Assembly (NCBI GenBank): GCA_018005585.1
Contig: JAGMZX010000041.1
Span: 1 to 40,723, forward strand
Length of the DNA stretch: 40,723 nt
Origin: Candidatus Hydrogenedentota bacterium
GTDB taxonomy: Bacteria > Hydrogenedentota > Hydrogenedentia > Hydrogenedentales > JAGMZX01
Direction of reading: 5' to 3'
Shown: piece after piece, positions 1-7,506 of the stretch
Numbering within the stretch: position 1 is the stretch's first letter
How the letters are laid out: the number at the start of each line of letters is the position of its first letter
Translations under genes and position numbers: made by a program
Notes under the pieces: model-generated
What the model was told of the DNA's origin: nothing
The model's database searches: none
The model's input: only the letters and a program-made list of their open reading frames with translations

Positions 1-132
1 ATTGCTGATACGCGTCTGACCGTGATGGGCCGCCGCAGCCCTTTCAAACGCGCGCCGCACCAGCGCCTCATCCTCTTCGCCCCGGTACCGTTTCTTCAGC
101 AGCTTCCGTACCCGCGCAAACCGCCTTTTCAT
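1..132 (-). CDS. RelA/SpoT-type (p)ppGpp synthetase/hydrolase, N-terminal fragment (runs off window)
   Basis: Only the first 44 codons are inside the window and the gene continues beyond base 1. The translated end reads basic residues, then EALVRRAFERAAAAHHGQTR. This matches the start of the RelA/SpoT HD hydrolase domain, where a helix of the type (I/V)xxAxxFAxxAHxGQ precedes the first metal ligands. Family members make or hydrolyse the alarmone (p)ppGpp in the cytoplasm. In-frame ATGs exist further upstream at 177 and 195. The start at 132 was preferred because the extra residues do not resemble the family and no start has a strong Shine-Dalgarno. Too little is visible to tell a full bifunctional enzyme from a single-domain hydrolase. 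Confidence 0.6.
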   Translation of the reverse strand, partial: MKRRFARVRKLLKKRYRGEEDEALVRRAFERAAAAHHGQTRISN

Positions 133-269
133 AGATCCATCGCCCGTACGCCGGGGAGCGGCGTAGTGCCGCTCCATGATCCATTTTAGCAGCATCCCCG
201 GATAGATGCATGCCGCGCCGCCCGAACGTTACACGGCGCCCCGGTTTCCGCCGTGCCTCGTTTTCTGTT

Positions 270-299
270 CTCGTTCCCAAGGCGCACTCAGGGAACGAG
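270..299. repeat. REP-like hairpin, CTCGTTCCC / GGGAACGAG
   Basis: A perfect 9-bp inverted repeat (270-278 with 291-299) encloses a 12-base loop. It lies in the leader upstream of the acyltransferase gene. A near-identical stem (CTCGTTCC/GGAACGAG) occurs at 14188-14217 in another intergenic space, so it is more likely a dispersed palindromic repeat than a gene-specific terminator. No T-tract follows. Confidence 0.6.
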
Positions 300-379
300 C
301 CAAACCACGCCAGATTCGTCCGGCCCGCTTGATTCCCGCCGGTTGGCCGCCGATACTTGAGGGCTTTGGAGGAATCTCC

Positions 380-1504
380 ATGAGCACACAGGAATCTGCA
401 CCGAAGGAGCAAGCCGCGGCGCCGGAACGCATCATGTCAGTGGACGCGCTGCGCGGGTTCGATATGTTCTGGATTATCGGCGGCCAGGGTCTCGTCCTCT
501 CGTTTCTCCGGCTGTTCTGGGACCCGCTGCCGGCGGCGGTCGAAGCGCAATTCGACCACGTCGCGTGGGCAGGTTTCTCGGCTTGGGACATGATCATGCC
601 GTTGTTCCTGTTCATCGTGGGCGTGTCGATGGCGTTCTCGTTCGGGCGGCGCGCGCAGGAAGGACAGGGCCTCAAACGCATCTACGCCAAGATTTTCCGG
701 CGCGTCCTCCTGCTCTGGCTGTTCGGAATGATGGTGCAGGGCAACCTGCTGGCATTCGATTGGGATAAGCTGCACCTGTACAGCAACACGCTCCAGGCGA
801 TCGCGGCGGGCTATCTCATTGCGGCGGTGGCGCTCTTGCACCTGCCGCTCGTGGCGCAGGCCGCGGCGGCGGCGGCCTTGCTGGCCGTCTACTGGGCGCT
901 GCTGATGTTCTTGCCCGTGCCCGGCCACGGCGGGCCCGTGCTCGAGCCAAAGGCGAACCTCGCGCTGTACGTAGACGAACTCATCCTGCGCGGGTTCCGC
1001 GACGGCACTACCTACACGTGGATACTGAGCAGCCTCGGTTTCGGCGCGACGACGCTGCTGGGCGTGTTCGGCGGGCGCGTGCTGAAGGCGCAATGGAACG
1101 CTGCACTGCGGTTTCTCGCGCTCGTCGCGATGGGCGGCGCGTGCCTCGCGGGCGGCTGGTACTGGAGCTATCATTTCCCCATTATCAAGCACGTGTGGAC
1201 CAGTTCGATGGTCCTCTGGTCCGCCGGGTGGAGCTACCTGCTGCTCGCGTTCTTCTATCTCGTGATCGACGTGATCCGTTTCCGCATCTGGGCGTTCCCG
1301 TTCGTTGTCATAGGCATGAACGCCATCGCGGTCTACGTCGGCACGCACGTGCTGCCCATCGACGCCGTCGGCGTGGCGCTCGCGGGCGGCTTGGCGAAAC
1401 ACCTGCTCGGCGCCGGCGCGTTCCTGCTTGCCGCGGTCAACTTCGCCATCGTCTGGTTCATCCTCTATTATATGTACCGGAACAAGACATTCTTGAAAAT
1501 ATGA
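380..1504 (+). CDS. HGSNAT/DUF5009-like integral membrane acyltransferase
   Basis: This 374-residue, very hydrophobic protein resembles bacterial relatives of heparan-alpha-glucosaminide N-acetyltransferase (COG4299/DUF5009). Such proteins are thought to pass acyl groups from acetyl-CoA across the membrane to sugars. Visible family features are SVDALRGFDM near the N-terminus, then a His followed by WAGFSAWDMIMPLFLFIVG, matching the H...D..P.FLFIVG signature in which the conserved His is the proposed acetyl carrier. About ten membrane segments follow, ending in a short basic tail. The frame is open upstream to 206, but ATG 380 is preceded by TTGGAGGAA at good spacing and is where family similarity begins. 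The next gene starts 73 bases downstream on the same strand. The acceptor sugar cannot be read from sequence. Confidence 0.8.
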   Translation: MSTQESAPKEQAAAPERIMSVDALRGFDMFWIIGGQGLVLSFLRLFWDPLPAAVEAQFDHVAWAGFSAWDMIMPLFLFIVGVSMAFSFGRRAQEGQGLKRIYAKIFRRVLLLWLFGMMVQGNLLAFDWDKLHLYSNTLQAIAAGYLIAAVALLHLPLVAQAAAAAALLAVYWALLMFLPVPGHGGPVLEPKANLALYVDELILRGFRDGTTYTWILSSLGFGATTLLGVFGGRVLKAQWNAALRFLALVAMGGACLAGGWYWSYHFPIIKHVWTSSMVLWSAGWSYLLLAFFYLVIDVIRFRIWAFPFVVIGMNAIAVYVGTHVLPIDAVGVALAGGLAKHLLGAGAFLLAAVNFAIVWFILYYMYRNKTFLKI

Positions 1505-1577
1505 TTCCGGAGGCAATGACAGCGGTTCGCTACACGCAGTTGCGGGACTGGAATAAGGCGAAACAAGGAGTGCCGTC

Positions 1578-2774
1578 ATGAAACCCGATTGGGACATAGT
1601 AGCGGCGATTGAAGCGCAACTGGACCCGTCCGTGCGCGAGCGGATCGCGCAGGCGGCGGACCGAATCGTGGAGGCGCGGCAGCGCGGCGGGCGAATCGTC
1701 GTCGTGACGGGCAGCGGCCCGAACCTGCACGAAGGCGTCACGACGCTCATCGCCGAATTGATGCGCGCGGGCATCGTGCACGGCGTCGCCACCAGCTCAG
1801 CTGTGGTCGCGCACGAGATGGGCGGCGCGCTCGACAAGGTCAAGCGCTGCGACGGCGCAGCGCTGGGCGTTCCGGCGCATCTGCTGCCGCTGAGCGGCGA
1901 ATTCGAACTCACGGAGATGGATGACGCCGTGTTGCGCGAGATTGCGGCGGATATCCAGGTGGATTCTGCTTTGATCGAGCGGCTCAAGCGCGCACCCGGC
2001 AAGACCATCATCAAGGCGGCGGGCAACCTTGGCTATCCAGTGGGCCTCTGGCTCGAACGCATTGCCCGCGACGTGCTCGAACTTGCGCGGCAGCGTGGCG
2101 CGTCCTTCGAGGAGGTCGCCGGGCGCGGCGCGGACCTGCGCACCATGATCGGCATTGGCGCGCGCGCGGGCCTGCCCGTGCTCGTGACGATTCCGCAACT
2201 GGTCGGCGGAGGCGCGGTCGGCCTGTGCATCGGGGACAGTCTCAGCATCAGCGCGCGCGCGGAGCGGCTGGCGCGCATGCTCGACAGTGCAGACGTGATT
2301 GTCGAGTCCGGCCTTGCCTTGGCGCAGGAGGTGCACGACGGCCCCTTCGAATGCTACACGGGACACGGGCTCTGGGCCGGGTGGCAGGGCGAATTCACGT
2401 ACCGGCTCGAAGGCAAGACCCTCGTGCGCATCGACCTCGACCCCGCGCTCGACGCCGTGTGGCGCGCGCAGCGCGAGGGCGGCGCGGTGCAGCAGGCCAT
2501 CGCCGACGGACAGCCGAAAACGAAGCTGTTCAAGGTCCCCTTCCGCATGGAGATGTCCGGGTTCGCGCGGCACCCGAGAAGCATCCCCATCGTCGCCGAC
2601 CTGGGCGCCGTGTGGCCCGTGCTGGCGCGCCGCGTCGCGGAGCGCCTCGGCGTTGAATTGCAGTTCGTCTCCTATCCGCAGCAGACGCCCGAAGGCCAGG
2701 CCATGCGCGAGTGGATCGCGCGCGACATCCGGCCTTTTTCGCGTAAGGAGTTGCCGCTCCCGGCGTCCTGTTGA
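1578..2774 (+). CDS. Conserved protein of unknown function, possible Rossmann/DHS-like fold
   Basis: I do not recognise this 398-residue soluble protein with certainty. The N-terminal part has a beta-strand and glycine-rich turn (VVVTGSGPN, residues 41-49) followed by a helix, and then ATSSAVVAHEMGGALDK. This looks like a nucleotide-binding Rossmann-type fold and faintly recalls deoxyhypusine-synthase-like or TIGR00300-type domains. A second glycine-rich stretch, PQLVGGGAVGLCIGDS, lies around residue 210. There is no signal peptide or membrane segment. The start is well supported by AAGGAG seven to eight bases before the ATG. It may be cotranscribed with the upstream acyltransferase. Function is unknown and the fold assignment is inference. 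Confidence 0.7.
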   Translation: MKPDWDIVAAIEAQLDPSVRERIAQAADRIVEARQRGGRIVVVTGSGPNLHEGVTTLIAELMRAGIVHGVATSSAVVAHEMGGALDKVKRCDGAALGVPAHLLPLSGEFELTEMDDAVLREIAADIQVDSALIERLKRAPGKTIIKAAGNLGYPVGLWLERIARDVLELARQRGASFEEVAGRGADLRTMIGIGARAGLPVLVTIPQLVGGGAVGLCIGDSLSISARAERLARMLDSADVIVESGLALAQEVHDGPFECYTGHGLWAGWQGEFTYRLEGKTLVRIDLDPALDAVWRAQREGGAVQQAIADGQPKTKLFKVPFRMEMSGFARHPRSIPIVADLGAVWPVLARRVAERLGVELQFVSYPQQTPEGQAMREWIARDIRPFSRKELPLPASC

Positions 2775-2810
2775 CACGATCTCGCGCGCTTGCCCACAAT
2801 GATGCCGTGG

Positions 2811-2871
2811 CATGGGCATCTTGCCCATGTATTAGTTTATTGAAATGGCTTCACGGGTTTGGCACCCGTGA
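2811..2871. repeat. Tandem intergenic hairpins upstream of the YifB gene
   Basis: Two perfect 8-bp stems lie in a row: CATGGGCA/TGCCCATG with a 3-base loop (2811-2829), and TCACGGGT/ACCCGTGA with a 5-base loop (2851-2871). No T-run follows either, so they resemble REP-like palindromes rather than an intrinsic terminator. A GGATACCCCGGCAACA segment follows at 2880-2895. A partly similar arrangement is present near 18409-18457. Confidence 0.55.
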
Positions 2872-2894
2872 CATGGGGAGGATACCCCGGCAAC

Positions 2895-4436
2895 ATGCTC
2901 GCCCGAGTGCAGTCCTGCGCGGTATTCGGGATCGACGCCTACCCGCTGGCCGTCGAGGTAGACGCCGTTCCCGGCCAGAACAAGATAGAGGTCGTGGGCC
3001 TGCCTGACGCCGCCGTGAAGGAAAGCCGGGACCGCGTCTGGTCGGCCATCCGCAATTCCGGGTTTCGCGGGCCACGCGGGCGCGTGCTCGTGAATCTCGC
3101 ACCCGCCGACATGCGCAAGGAGGGCAGCGCGCTCGACCTGCCCATCGCGATGGGCATCCTCGCGGCGACCGAACAGCTTGCGGGCGAGCGGCTCGCGGAC
3201 TACATGCTCGTGGGCGAACTCGCGCTCGACGGCTCGGTCCGTCCCGTGGCAGGCGCGCTCGCCATGGCCATCGCCGCGAAGGAACATCAGCGCCGCGGTA
3301 TCCTGCTGCCCATCGAGAACGCGGAAGAGGCAGGCGTCGTGCGCGGCGTTGACGTCCTGCCGGTGAACACGCTGCGCGACGCCGAGGCCTTCCTCGCGGG
3401 CGAGACCGACTTGCGTCCGTATCAGACCGACGTCGCCCGCGTGTTCGCCGCGGCCGGCAACACGTACCCAGACCTCACCGAGGTCAAGGGTCAAGCGCAC
3501 GTGAAGCGCGCGCTCACCGTCGCCGCCGCGGGCGGCCACAACCTGCTCATGCAGGGACCGCCCGGCACCGGCAAGACCATGCTCGCCTCGCGCCTGCCCG
3601 GCATCCTCCCGGACATGACCTTCGAGGAAGCCCTCGAAACGACTCGCGTCTACAGCGTCGCAGGGCATCTCGACGGCAAGCGCTCGCTCATTGTGCAGCG
3701 CCCGTTCCGCAGCCCGCACCATACCGCCACCACCGTGTCCATCGCGGGCGGCGGCGCGGGCCAGCAGCCCATGCCCGGCGAGGTCAGCCTCGCGCACAAC
3801 GGCGTGCTCTTCCTCGACGAGTTCCCCGAATTCAACCGCGCCGCCCTCGAAGTGCTGCGCCAGCCGCTCGAAGAGGGCCTTGTCCATATCCGGCGCGCCA
3901 ACTACGCTGTCACCTATCCGAGCCGGTTCATGCTCGTGGCCGCGATGAACCCCTGCCCCTGTGGCTGCCTCGGCGACCCGCACCGGTCATGCCGGTGCAG
4001 CGCCGGCACCGTCGAGCGCTACGTGGGCCGTATCTCCGGCCCGCTCCTCGACCGCATCGACATCCACGTCGACGTGCCCGCGCTCTCGTTCGACCAGTTG
4101 CTCGACCACCGGCCCAGCGGCCCGGCCACCACCGAAGTGCGCGCACAGGTCCAGGCCGCGCGCGAACGCCAGCGCGCCCGGTACAAGGGCCGGTTCACCT
4201 GCAACGCCCACCTCGACAGCAAGGCCATCCGCCAGCATTGCACGATGACCGACTCCGCCCGGCTCATGCTCGAATCCGCCCTCGAACAGCTCGGTCTCAG
4301 CGCGCGCGCCTACGACAAGGTGCTCCGCGTCGCACGGACCCTCGCCGACCTCGACGCCGCTTCCGCCATCGCCGAGAGCCATATCGGTGAAGCTGTTCAG
4401 TACCGCCCCCAGTACCGGAGCCGGGACGCAAGTTGA
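2895..4436 (+). CDS. comM: YifB/ComM-family Mg-chelatase-like AAA+ ATPase
   Basis: This 513-residue protein has the full YifB/ComM architecture. The N-terminal ChlI-like domain contains VEVDAVPGQNK, EVVGLPDAAVKES and NLAPADMRKEGS. A central AAA+ module follows, with Walker A GPPGTGKTM near residue 220 and Walker B LFLDEFPEF. A cysteine-rich NPCPCG...CRC insertion and a C-terminal helical domain complete it. In ComM the hexamer is a helicase that drives branch migration during integration of transforming DNA. The same frame can start at TTG 2859, but ATG 2895 (MLARVQSCAV) is the family N-terminus. The GGGGAGG before it is about 13 bases away, slightly long. Length is normal for the family and no lesion is seen. 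The gene stands alone between a hairpin-rich spacer and a convergent regulator. Confidence 0.93.
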   Translation: MLARVQSCAVFGIDAYPLAVEVDAVPGQNKIEVVGLPDAAVKESRDRVWSAIRNSGFRGPRGRVLVNLAPADMRKEGSALDLPIAMGILAATEQLAGERLADYMLVGELALDGSVRPVAGALAMAIAAKEHQRRGILLPIENAEEAGVVRGVDVLPVNTLRDAEAFLAGETDLRPYQTDVARVFAAAGNTYPDLTEVKGQAHVKRALTVAAAGGHNLLMQGPPGTGKTMLASRLPGILPDMTFEEALETTRVYSVAGHLDGKRSLIVQRPFRSPHHTATTVSIAGGGAGQQPMPGEVSLAHNGVLFLDEFPEFNRAALEVLRQPLEEGLVHIRRANYAVTYPSRFMLVAAMNPCPCGCLGDPHRSCRCSAGTVERYVGRISGPLLDRIDIHVDVPALSFDQLLDHRPSGPATTEVRAQVQAARERQRARYKGRFTCNAHLDSKAIRQHCTMTDSARLMLESALEQLGLSARAYDKVLRVARTLADLDAASAIAESHIGEAVQYRPQYRSRDAS

Positions 4437-4499
4437 GAAACGGGGCCGGAGGCGGTGCGACCCCGGCAAGGGATTCCGTTCCCGTTTTGCGCGGGTTTC

Positions 4500-5291
4500 C
4501 TATGCCCCTTCTTCCAGCCCCTCCGTGGGTTCGGGGGCGAAGAGGACGTCGCTGCCGGCGGCGCGGCCAAGGCCGAAGGCGCGAAACGTGGCATCGACGT
4601 GACGGATCACCGTGATTTCGGCGAGGGCGGGGTCGCGCTGGCGGAAAGCTTCTTCCAGCCGCTCGAAGATTTTCTGGGTCTGCTCGAAACTGACGGTGGG
4701 CAAGTCGACGAGCGCCCGCAGGCGGCGCGTCACACGCTCAACCGAATTGAAAAGCATCTGACAAATCTGGTTGTGCGTGGCGCGCGCGATTTCGCGAAAG
4801 ATCTGGAGCGTGACCTCGTTTTCAAGCGCGGGATCCGCGGCAGCGTCGCGTCGTTCGGCGACCAAACCGCCGAACCGGGCGAGTTCCGCGTCCGTCCGGC
4901 GCAACGCGGCGAGGCGGACCATCATCCGGAAAATGTGGCCGCGGAATTCGAGCACATCGCGGAGGAACGCCGCGTTGAGGGACCCGTCTTCGATGCCCAT
5001 CAGCACATCGAAGAACTCGACGCCGGCCGTCAGTTGCGGGTTGTCGGCGTAGACGCCGGAACCGCGCCGGATCTGCACCAGCCCGCCCGTCTCGAGCCGC
5101 CGCAGGGCCTCGCGGATAACGTTGCGTGTAGTGCCGAACCGCGCCGCAAGTTCGCGCTCCGTCGGCAGCCGGCTGCCCACGGGGAATTCGCCGTCTACGA
5201 TCCGGCGCGCCAAGTCACCCGCGATTTTCCGGGACCGGGTCGGGGTGGTTTCTTGTTCGAGTTTTCCGGTAATGACCATGGTCGTAACCAT
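4500..5291 (-). CDS. FadR-type GntR-family transcriptional regulator
   Basis: This 263-residue regulator has an N-terminal winged helix-turn-helix (about residues 18-85: SRLPTERELAARFGTTRNVIREALRRLETGGLV, then RRGSGVYV-like wing residues) and an all-helical FCD effector domain. The FCD domain carries the scattered His/Asp residues (ATHNQ, IRHVDATF) typical of a metal-assisted ligand pocket. FadR-type proteins usually bind TNGTNNNACNA operators and release them on binding a small organic acid or sugar acid. It is transcribed divergently from the prepilin-like gene, and the shared spacer holds two fitting operator sites. Local repression and autoregulation are therefore likely. A second ATG at 5279 is an alternative start with a slightly better upstream purine stretch. 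The ligand is unknown. Confidence 0.88.
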   Translation of the reverse strand: MVTTMVITGKLEQETTPTRSRKIAGDLARRIVDGEFPVGSRLPTERELAARFGTTRNVIREALRRLETGGLVQIRRGSGVYADNPQLTAGVEFFDVLMGIEDGSLNAAFLRDVLEFRGHIFRMMVRLAALRRTDAELARFGGLVAERRDAAADPALENEVTLQIFREIARATHNQICQMLFNSVERVTRRLRALVDLPTVSFEQTQKIFERLEEAFRQRDPALAEITVIRHVDATFRAFGLGRAAGSDVLFAPEPTEGLEEGA

Positions 5292-5332
5292 TTCCGTCAG
5301 CTGGGTTCGGGTCCTGCACAGGCCCGCCCAAT

Positions 5333-5343
5333 GGGTACCACCA
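5333..5343. promoter_or_regulatory. Candidate FadR-type operator, site 1
   Basis: On the minus strand this reads TGGTGGTACCC, a near-perfect match to TNGT-N3-ACNA with the last base off. It shares 10 of 11 bases with site 2 in the opposite orientation. It lies on the regulator side of the divergent spacer and could mediate autoregulation. Confidence 0.55.
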
Positions 5344-5359
5344 AATCAGGATCAGCCGC

Positions 5360-5388
5360 TTGACTTTAGTCCAGAATTCCGCCAGAAT
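5360..5388 (+). promoter_or_regulatory. Sigma70-type promoter of the prepilin-like gene
   Basis: TTGACT (5360-5365) is followed after exactly 17 bases by CAGAAT (5383-5388). It is the best promoter match in the spacer. Transcription would begin near 5395, placing operator site 2 on the start point, so bound regulator would block initiation. Confidence 0.5.
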
Positions 5389-5396
5389 GCAAACTG

Positions 5397-5407
5397 TGGT
5401 GGTACCA
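5397..5407. promoter_or_regulatory. Candidate FadR-type operator, site 2
   Basis: TGGTGGTACCA matches the FadR-family consensus TNGT-N3-ACNA at every fixed position. Its centre is 64 bp from site 1, roughly six helical turns. It covers the predicted transcription start of the prepilin-like gene. Confidence 0.6.
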
Positions 5408-5433
5408 AACCGTAATCATGGGAGGTCTTTATC

Positions 5434-6411
5434 ATGAAACGACGTGGTTTTACGCTCATCGAACTGCTGGTGGTGATTGCCATCATCGGCATCCTGGCGG
5501 CCATCCTGCTACCTGCCCTCGCCCGTGCGCGCGAATCGGCGCGGCGCTCGAGCTGCCAGAACAACCTGAAGGAATGGGGGCTCGTGTTCAAGATGTACTC
5601 GGGCGAGGACCCGGGCGAACGCTACCCGACTATCGCGGTCAAGAACGCGGAGCAGTACAACTGCGCCGTGAGCCCGCTTGCGCCGACGGGCGGGCGCGGC
5701 ATCATCGCGGGCGGTCCATGGCCGCCGGCGATTTATCCGGAATACCTGAACGACCCGGCGATCGCGTTCTGTCCGTCGGATTCGGAGCAGACGCCGGCGC
5801 TGATCGAGAACCCGGCAACGGGGCAGCCCGACCTGGCGGTAAACTGCGGTTCCGACACGGAACGGGGCATCGGTCTCATTGACTCGAGCTACATCTACCT
5901 TGGCTGGGTCTTTGACCAGACGGACACGGAGGATCCGGCCATTGACGTATCCGGAATCGCAAGCGTTATCGGCGCTACGGGCGTGACGGGCCAGATGCCG
6001 GCGCAGGTTTCCTCGGCGCTCTTCACAATCGTCGGCGACATGGTCGCCAACAACTGGGCCGCGGCCGAAAAGAAGGCGGACGAAGACATCGAAGTGGCCG
6101 TACCGCTGGGCAATGGCGGAGGCGCGACGATCTACCGTCTGCGCGAGGGCATCGAGCGCTTCCTGATCACGGACATCAATAATCCGGCGGCGACCGCCCA
6201 GGCCCAGAGCACGGTCTTCATCATGGCCGACAACTTCTCGGCCGGCGTGGATGCCTTCAACCATGTGCCGGGCGGCGCGAATGTGCTGTTCCTGGATGGC
6301 CACGTGGACTTCTTCCGCTACATCCAGCGCGGTCCGGGGCCGGTGAATGGCGGTCTCGCGAATGCGCTGACGCTGGTGGACGCGGCTATCGACCTGTTCG
6401 GCGCGTCGTGA
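5434..6411 (+). CDS. Prepilin-like (type II pseudopilin) protein with C-terminal H-X10-DG motif
   Basis: The protein (325 residues) opens with a type III prepilin signal. MKRRG precedes the peptidase cleavage point, then [24 protein letters not shown] provides the glutamate at mature position 5 and the hydrophobic spine. The C-terminal domain contains [19 protein letters not shown], the His/Asp-Gly signature of the DUF1559/TIGR04294-type proteins abundant in planctomycetes and relatives. Here ten residues separate His and Asp-Gly, one more than the family name H-X9-DG implies. Such proteins are probably processed at the inner membrane and assembled into or displayed by a pseudopilus. GGGAGG lies 10-15 bases before the ATG. 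The gene is monocistronic, between an operator-bearing promoter and a strong terminator. Confidence 0.88.
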   Translation: MKRRGFTLIELLVVIAIIGILAAILLPALARARESARRSSCQNNLKEWGLVFKMYSGEDPGERYPTIAVKNAEQYNCAVSPLAPTGGRGIIAGGPWPPAIYPEYLNDPAIAFCPSDSEQTPALIENPATGQPDLAVNCGSDTERGIGLIDSSYIYLGWVFDQTDTEDPAIDVSGIASVIGATGVTGQMPAQVSSALFTIVGDMVANNWAAAEKKADEDIEVAVPLGNGGGATIYRLREGIERFLITDINNPAATAQAQSTVFIMADNFSAGVDAFNHVPGGANVLFLDGHVDFFRYIQRGPGPVNGGLANALTLVDAAIDLFGAS

Positions 6412-6441
6412 CCCGTTAAGAGTGGACCTTTCTTCTAGGAG

Positions 6442-6488
6442 CGATGCGCGCGGGGAGGGCAGGCGCTCTGCCGCGCGCATCGTTTTTG
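6442..6488 (+). terminator. Rho-independent terminator after the prepilin-like gene
   Basis: A perfect 12-bp stem (6442-6453 with 6471-6482) is directly followed by TTTTTGTCTTTTG. It ends the prepilin transcript and separates it from the E2-like gene. Confidence 0.9.
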
Positions 6489-6524
6489 TCTTTTGCCTGC
6501 GCCGCAACAAGGGAGAGCCCGGCC

Positions 6525-7505
6525 ATGTCGCACCGCGATAGCGACGGCGTGCCCATGCTGTCGGACACGCACGTGTCCCTGTTCGACATCCAGCGGCGCG
6601 TTGTGGCAAACAAGACGCTCGAGGGCTGGCGCACGGCGCCGCACGCCAGCATCGGCGTGGATTTCGACGTGACGCCGCTCCTGTCGTTCGTCGATGAACT
6701 GCGGCAGCGTCCCGTCGCCCTTCCGCGCGTGACCGTGAATTCGGTGTTGGTCAAGATTATCGCCGAAGGCGTAAAGGCATCGCCGGAGATGAACGCGCAC
6801 ATCGACTACCGGCCCATTAGCGGCGTGGGCAAACTGGTCTTGCATCGCGCGATCAATATCGCCGTGCCGCTGCGCATGCCAGACGGACGCACCGTCACGC
6901 CGACGCTGCAGGATTCCGGAAGGCTGTCGCTGCTCGAAGTGTGCGTCGCGATGGAGGACCTTAAGCGGCGCACGCGCAACACCAACCTCGATATTCTGCT
7001 GCGCGAAGCGGCCCTGCGCGATACGTGGCTGCGGCTGCGCGGCGGGGACTGGCGCGTGTTATTGCGGCTCTACCCCAATCTGCTCGGCCGGGACCGGCTC
7101 CCGCGCGTGCCCAGGCACGAGCGTAGACGCTACCGGAGCATTCCGGAAAGCGACCGGATTACCCCGGAGAACCTGGTTTCGGCGACGCTGCTGGTATCGA
7201 ACGCGGGTACGCTGCTGCAGCGCCGCCACGTCACGATCCAGATGCTCGAGATCATCCAGCCGCAGACCACCGCCGTCGCGCTGGGACCCATAGTGCGCAG
7301 GCCGCTCGCCGTTCAAGACCGGGAAGGCCGCGAACGCGTCGAGGTGCGCAGCGTGCTGCCCATGACTATCTGCATCGATCATCGGGCCATGGACCTGGAA
7401 CATGTGCGCGGCTTCATCGACACGGTGGAGGGGCTGTGCGCCAATCCCTGGCAATTGCTGGAAGCGCACAGCGGAAACGGACGCGCGGCAGCGGTGCCGG
7501 TCTGA
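6525..7505 (+). CDS. Stand-alone 2-oxoacid dehydrogenase E2-like acyltransferase
   Basis: The 326-residue protein aligns by eye with the catalytic domain of dihydrolipoamide acyltransferases (chloramphenicol-acetyltransferase-like fold). Recognisable pieces are VTVNSVLVKIIAEGVKASPEMNAHI, the NIAVPL strand, and a C-terminal SVLPMTICIDHRAMD block. The catalytic motif is normally HxxxDG. Here His286 and Asp290 are kept but the glycine is replaced (HRAMDL). The N-terminal lipoyl domain and the E1/E3-binding segment are absent, and an arginine-rich insertion of roughly 45 residues interrupts the middle. It is therefore unlikely to belong to a classical complex and may acylate a small molecule. The frame opens at 6444 inside the upstream terminator; ATG 6525 with AGGGAGAG before it is the credible start. 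No E1 or E3 gene is nearby. Confidence 0.75.
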   Translation: MSHRDSDGVPMLSDTHVSLFDIQRRVVANKTLEGWRTAPHASIGVDFDVTPLLSFVDELRQRPVALPRVTVNSVLVKIIAEGVKASPEMNAHIDYRPISGVGKLVLHRAINIAVPLRMPDGRTVTPTLQDSGRLSLLEVCVAMEDLKRRTRNTNLDILLREAALRDTWLRLRGGDWRVLLRLYPNLLGRDRLPRVPRHERRRYRSIPESDRITPENLVSATLLVSNAGTLLQRRHVTIQMLEIIQPQTTAVALGPIVRRPLAVQDREGRERVEVRSVLPMTICIDHRAMDLEHVRGFIDTVEGLCANPWQLLEAHSGNGRAAAVPV

Positions 7506-7506
7506 A

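Noticed and set aside
437-2026. A 529-residue open frame on the minus strand
   Set aside because: It lies antisense to the acyltransferase and the following gene and has low-complexity His/Arg/Glu-rich composition typical of a GC-rich shadow.
4455-5363. A 302-residue plus-strand open frame
   Set aside because: It is antisense to the GntR regulator, whose winged helix and FCD domain are unambiguous.
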